Source of the DNA: a virus
Direction: 5' to 3' (one strand)
DNA: 20,973 nucleotides
IMG/VR virus record: IMGVR_UViG_3300037891_000800
Coordinates: 1 to 20,973 of that record
Numbering within the stretch: position 1 is the stretch's first letter; every line of letters starts with the position of its first letter. The position numbers and the translations under genes are program-made. Below the pieces are notes generated by a model. It was not told where the DNA came from and made no database searches. It was given only the letters and a program-made list of their open reading frames with translations. This document shows positions 18,573 through 20,973 of the stretch, piece after piece.

Positions 18573-19892
18573 TTAAGATTGAGAATGAGTATATCCTAGC
18601 TGAGCCAATTGTTTATGTTGGTCATGTGAAGTAACAAATATTGCAGCTACTCCTTTATACATCCAATGCTCTACAAAATTAGATGGAGTATACCTTTGAA
18701 TTTGTTGTTCGTACTCTCCAGTCTCATCTTCAGCCTGAATAAATATGTCTTCGTAGTTTTTAATGATTCCGCCTAGAGCTTTTGGTAAAAAAGCTGTACT
18801 TTTGGTTGGCATATTTTCTAAAACATCACTAAGTGGTCTTTTAGATTTATATGAAGCCACGTTAGCCAAAGCACTAACACTCAAATTCTCTGCTTGAAAA
18901 ATTGCATCTAAGCATTCTTCTAAAAGCTTTCTATAGTCTTTAACTACTACACCCTTACCTCCATTTTGAATATCTAAACCAGAATATATAGTAGGTGTTT
19001 TAGCTGCACTATAGTCATAGGGTTTTAAATCAAAGGCAGATTTCAGAAATTGCTTAGCTTCTTTAGTTGTAAAAAATGATTCCATTTTTCTGCCGTATGC
19101 GTCGCTATCTTCTAATATACCAAATCCGTGACTATAATACAATCGCATCGCTAATGCAATTTCAAAGCCGGTGTCCCATTTGCTACCTTTCCACCTATCT
19201 AAAATCGAACCTGACCGTGTACCAAATGAACCAAGCACCGCATCAACTATATCGTTAACTTTAATACATAATTGTTGTAATGCGTATTGTCTATTATAAT
19301 AATACACAGTTTCTGAAACAACGTCTGGCATTGTGACGCCTTCTATTATATAATATTCTGTATTAAGAGCACCGGGGTATTTTTGTTTAAAGCTTTTGGG
19401 AATTTTCTTAAATTCTTTTTTCGCTTTAGTTTTTAATTTGTTTGCTGCTTTCTTACTTTTTTTAATATCTATACTGATGTTAAGCTTCGCTCGACCTAAC
19501 GCATTACTTATTTCTCCTGCTGAAGCAGCTGCAGTCAGCGCATCAACATCAGAAGAGCTAACTCTATTAGCTTCAGCAATCACCGTCGCTCTTGATGGTG
19601 TTGCAGCTACTGGTTTGCTATCTTCTTTTGGCGGCTCTGTCGAATCTTGAACCTTTAAAGGCTTGTCTTTCTTTTTTAGTTTACCTGGATTGTCTGGGTC
19701 TGGTTCACCCTCGACATCTTCTTGTTTACAAATATCTAATTTTGCTGCGATGTCATCAGCAAAAGCAGCTGGAGCATTAGCGATATCACTTAGTGCACCT
19801 ATAGTTTCTTGGATATCATCAATAGCTCCACCCCAAGAATTTTCGAAATCTCGTAATTTATCAGACCAACCATCAGCTTTATCTTTTAAGCT
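18573..19892 (-). CDS. -1-frame (downstream) part of a frameshifted baseplate-region protein, unknown function
   Basis: The frame is open from a TGA at 19904-19902 to the TAA at 18575-18573, but has no ATG, GTG or TTG until a GTG at 19583, which lacks a ribosome-binding site. The 106 codons before that GTG still look protein-coding: an amphipathic region (KADGWSDKLRDFENSWGG, then IDDIQETIGALSDIANAP) followed by a Pro/Asp/Lys-rich linker (EGEPDPDNPGKLKKKDK). Entry is most simply explained by -1 slippage on the A7 tract from the 77-residue ORF, joining ...LDELKK to SLKDKADG and giving about 515 residues (76 + 439). Past the GTG come a Lys-rich helix and a globular part with Tyr/Trp-rich stretches (SETVYYYNRQYALQQLC, SNFVEHWMYKGVAAIF). 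I recognise no family. Lying between PAAR and gp25, it is probably a baseplate or spike-associated virion protein. Confidence 0.75.
   Translation of the reverse strand, partial: SLKDKADGWSDKLRDFENSWGGAIDDIQETIGALSDIANAPAAFADDIAAKLDICKQEDVEGEPDPDNPGKLKKKDKPLKVQDSTEPPKEDSKPVAATPSRATVIAEANRVSSSDVDALTAAASAGEISNALGRAKLNISIDIKKSKKAANKLKTKAKKEFKKIPKSFKQKYPGALNTEYYIIEGVTMPDVVSETVYYYNRQYALQQLCIKVNDIVDAVLGSFGTRSGSILDRWKGSKWDTGFEIALAMRLYYSHGFGILEDSDAYGRKMESFFTTKEAKQFLKSAFDLKPYDYSAAKTPTIYSGLDIQNGGKGVVVKDYRKLLEECLDAIFQAENLSVSALANVASYKSKRPLSDVLENMPTKSTAFLPKALGGIIKNYEDIFIQAEDETGEYEQQIQRYTPSNFVEHWMYKGVAAIFVTSHDQHKQLAQLGYTHSQS
19671..19677 (-). other. Second in-phase A AAA AAG heptamer in the downstream frame
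   Basis: Within the codons for Leu-Lys-Lys-Lys (CTA AAA AAG AAA) lies A AAA AAG in the correct phase for -1 slippage from the 515-residue frame. A slip here would read 17 further codons and stop at a TAG (19620-19618), giving a product of about 167 residues. Lys-rich linkers make such heptamers by chance, and no stimulating element is obvious. Confidence 0.25.
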
Positions 19893-20119
19893 TTTTTTAG
19901 TTCATCTAATTCTTTTTGAAAATCTGGTAATTTAGGAATTTCTGGTACTGCTGCTAATAAATCTTTTTTTAATTGTGCTTTGGCTGTTTTAATTTCTTCC
20001 AATGCACCAGCAACTGCTCCTGTAGAAGCACCTTTGAGCCCAGCCATTTTTTCTTTCAACGCATTCTTAGAATCTTGAACTGCTTTTAATAAAGGATTTT
20101 CTCCACAATTTAATGCCAT
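19886..20119 (-). CDS. Small Lys/Ala-rich protein; upstream (0-frame) part of the frameshifted gene
   Basis: 77 residues starting MALNCGENPLLKAV and ending DFQKELDELKKA. The ATG at 20119 has the best ribosome-binding site in the window, GGAGG 8 bases upstream, lying in the last codons of the PAAR gene 4 bases away; longer versions starting further upstream would overlap PAAR and lack this signal. The protein is mostly predicted helix (Lys, Ala, Glu, Leu) with a Gly/Ala patch near residues 29-40 and a PEIPKLPDF hinge. No membrane segment or known domain is visible. Its last codons, CTA AAA AAA GCT TAA, contain the A AAA AAA heptamer. It is probably both a short product in its own right and the N-terminus of the ~515-residue -1 frameshift product. 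Confidence 0.85.
   Translation of the reverse strand: MALNCGENPLLKAVQDSKNALKEKMAGLKGASTGAVAGALEEIKTAKAQLKKDLLAAVPEIPKLPDFQKELDELKKA
19892..19898 (-). promoter_or_regulatory. Probable -1 ribosomal frameshift site (A AAA AAA)
   Basis: Seven A residues on the minus strand are read in the 0 frame as CT(A AAA AAA) GCT TAA, the X XXY YYZ phase required for tandem -1 slippage. The window in which a shift can join the two frames, between the -1-frame stop (19904-19902) and the 0-frame stop (19888-19886), is only 19 bases and contains this heptamer. Nearby structures are weak: a 4-5 bp stem right after the heptamer, and CTTGG/CCAAG about 60 bases downstream. No internal Shine-Dalgarno was seen upstream. 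A sequencing loss of one A from an A8 tract would look the same. Confidence 0.65.
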
Positions 20120-20123
20120 AATC

Positions 20124-20414
20124 TTAACCTCCTGCAAAAACGTTTGATGAACCAGCCGCAACTGAAGTACATGCAGTGATACCATCACCGACTCTTCCAC
20201 ATCCTAATGTGTTTACTTTTACTGTACTAGAACCAGCTGTTATTGGTGCAGAGTGTGATGGACAAGGAGAACCAGGAAGTAGGTGCCCCGTGTTATTATC
20301 ACCTTGCCTAGATACTGGAATGCCATTGGCGAAGACATTACTACTCCCCGCCGCTCTCACCATTCCACTACAGTGAGCCACATCTGCATCTCCTATTCTT
20401 GTTACTGCTGGCAT
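20124..20414 (-). CDS. 5.4: PAAR-domain spike tip protein (T4 gp5.4 type)
   Basis: 96 residues starting MPAVTRIGDADVAHC. PAAR proteins fold into a small metal-binding cone that caps the trimeric spike (gp5 in T4, VgrG in type VI secretion) and helps pierce the host envelope. Family features include the N-terminal PAVTRIGDADVAHCSG, repeated SSNVFANG/SSNVFAGG units (each a 'VxVNGxPV'-like hairpin), CPSHSAPITAGSSTV, and His and Cys residues (H14, C15, then H/C near 49-56 and C near 67 and 77) suited to binding a metal ion. A longer version from a TTG at 20444 is possible, but it would overlap the upstream stop and encode the late promoter. The ATG at 20414 gives the normal PAAR start. No strong ribosome-binding site precedes it. 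Confidence 0.93.
   Translation of the reverse strand: MPAVTRIGDADVAHCSGMVRAAGSSNVFANGIPVSRQGDNNTGHLLPGSPCPSHSAPITAGSSTVKVNTLGCGRVGDGITACTSVAAGSSNVFAGG
20128..20132 (-). promoter_or_regulatory. Strong ribosome-binding site (GGAGG) for the 77-residue ORF
   Basis: GGAGG lies 8 bases before the ATG at 20119 and inside the final Gly-Gly codons of the PAAR gene. It fixes the start of the small ORF and suggests coupling to PAAR translation. The surrounding GAGGTTAAGAT also occurs in front of gp6. Confidence 0.8.
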
Positions 20415-20419
20415 ATCTC

Positions 20420-20427
20420 TATTTATA
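20420..20427 (-). promoter_or_regulatory. 5.4: T4-type late promoter abutting the PAAR start
   Basis: A perfect TATAAATA followed by GAGAT and then the PAAR ATG. The spacing of 5 bases puts the expected late transcription start on the A of ATG. It occupies the 19-base gap after the LamG gene. Sequence match is exact; activity is inferred. Confidence 0.7.
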
Positions 20428-20433
20428 TGGTTT

Positions 20434-20973
20434 TTATAAACCAAATCTTCCTTTTAAACTATTCCAATTTTGTGCTATTTGAGCATCTGTTAAAAACGAA
20501 TCATACGCATGAAAAGCATATATCTTCATATCTGAATCTTGAGTAGCATTAGTAGGTGCACCTATTTTCAATGGATTAGTATCATTTTTCATACCGTCTG
20601 TAGTAGCTTGCGTATGGTCAGCTTTTTCTACATTGTTTATAAAAATTCTTGACCTACCAGAACTATTATGTTGTACAACTAAATTATATATTTGATTAGC
20701 TACAATTTGATTACTCGGTGCAGCAACCCAATGCATAGTATTATTAGTATCGGTCACCATAAATGATATTGTATTTGAACCTCCTCCATTATGTTGTGCT
20801 AATCCACTTACAGAAGAATCATACCAACATAAAATTGGTTTAAAGGTAGAGTGAGAACCTTTAGTAAATATATCATGGTCACCACTAATACTTGTAAACT
20901 CAAACCATAAACTGAAAGTAAAATCTTGAGGAGTATTAAATGTTTCGATATCACCGAATGTAATAAATTCAAC
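20434..20973 (-). CDS. LamG/concanavalin-like structural or adhesin protein (C-terminal part, 5' end outside window)
   Basis: The frame is open from the window edge to a TAA at 20436-20434, giving 179 codons; an internal ATG at 20760 is not the start, because the reading frame and domain continue upstream. The visible part is most of a jelly-roll lectin-type domain: ITFGDIETFNTPQDFTFSLW is the typical N-terminal strand pair, followed by QIYNLVVQHNSSGRSRIFIN and the closing KIYAFHAYDSFLTDAQIAQN. It ends NWNSLKGRFGL, an ending I associate with LamG proteins of marine phages. Such domains bind glycans or act as structural decorations on tail fibres and baseplates. The length and N-terminal partner of the full protein are unknown. 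It is the first visible gene of the cluster and lies 19 bases before PAAR. Confidence 0.85.
   Translation of the reverse strand, partial: VEFITFGDIETFNTPQDFTFSLWFEFTSISGDHDIFTKGSHSTFKPILCWYDSSVSGLAQHNGGGSNTISFMVTDTNNTMHWVAAPSNQIVANQIYNLVVQHNSSGRSRIFINNVEKADHTQATTDGMKNDTNPLKIGAPTNATQDSDMKIYAFHAYDSFLTDAQIAQNWNSLKGRFGL

Noticed and set aside
18573-19583. A stand-alone 336-residue gene starting at the GTG at 19583
   Set aside because: No ribosome-binding site precedes the GTG, and the 106 codons before it are open and protein-like, so the coding region clearly begins further upstream.
19886-20200. A 104-residue version of the small ORF starting upstream at 20200
   Set aside because: It would overlap PAAR by about 75 bases and lacks a good ribosome-binding site; the ATG at 20119 has GGAGG at 8 bases.
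20124-20444. A 106-residue PAAR version starting at TTG 20444
   Set aside because: It overlaps the LamG stop, would translate across the late promoter box, and adds residues before the normal PAAR start MPAVTRIGD.
4105-20546. Other short plus- and minus-strand ORFs (60-110 residues) overlapping the large minus-strand genes
   Set aside because: All overlap well-supported genes in another frame, and none has a family resemblance, promoter or ribosome-binding site.
1-20973. tRNA genes, CRISPR arrays, insertion sequences, introns or homing endonucleases
   Set aside because: None was seen. Coding is nearly continuous and no gap is larger than 66 bases.

Overview
This window is part of the tail/baseplate gene cluster of a contractile-tailed phage of the broad T4-like (Straboviridae/Kyanoviridae-like) group. 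The DNA is AT-rich. Every convincing gene is on the minus strand, so transcription runs from high to low coordinates. Several proteins look most like those of marine T4-like phages that infect cyanobacteria or SAR11. The signs are a DUF4815-type structural protein, a gp8-type wedge protein, TATAAATA late promoters and small tightly packed genes. The host cannot be named from the sequence alone. No bacterial genes, tRNAs, insertion sequences or CRISPR arrays were seen.

Layout in the direction of transcription. (1) 20973-20434: C-terminal part of a LamG/concanavalin-like adhesin or fibre protein that runs off the window. (2) 20414-20124: PAAR spike-tip protein (T4 gp5.4 type). (3) 20119-19886: a 77-residue Lys/Ala-rich ORF. 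(4) 19892-18573: a long ORF in the -1 frame. ORFs 3 and 4 meet at an in-phase A AAA AAA heptamer, and the downstream frame has no ATG/GTG/TTG for 106 codons. I read them as one gene expressed by -1 ribosomal frameshifting (77-aa and about 515-aa products), or less likely one gene broken by a missing A in the sequence. (5) 18534-18100: gp25 wedge protein. (6) 18098-16242: gp6 (baseplate J) wedge protein. (7) 16238-4461: a 3925-residue protein in the gp7 position. Its first ~870 residues carry segments resembling the C-terminal part of T4 gp7, and the rest is a long chain of adhesin-like beta-rich modules ending in a PKD-like plus BspA-type leucine-rich region. (8) 4394-2565: gp8-type wedge protein enlarged by a middle insertion. 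(9) 2555 to beyond position 1: DUF4815-type virion structural protein.

How they fit together: in T4, gp6, gp7, gp8, gp25 and gp53 form the baseplate wedges, and PAAR caps the membrane-piercing spike. The order spike tip, gp25, gp6, gp7-like resembles the V-W-J-I order of P2/Mu rather than T4, where gene 25 lies elsewhere. The adhesive modules fused to the gp7-like protein, together with the flanking LamG protein, suggest that host recognition is built partly into the wedge itself.

Regulation: three TATAAATA late-promoter boxes face the minus-strand genes. The one before gp8 leaves a normal leader with a ribosome-binding site. Those before PAAR and gp25 end only 5 and 6 bases before the ATG, which predicts leaderless or nearly leaderless late mRNAs.

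There is no gene-free stretch longer than 300 bases; the longest is the 66-base gap at 4395-4460.
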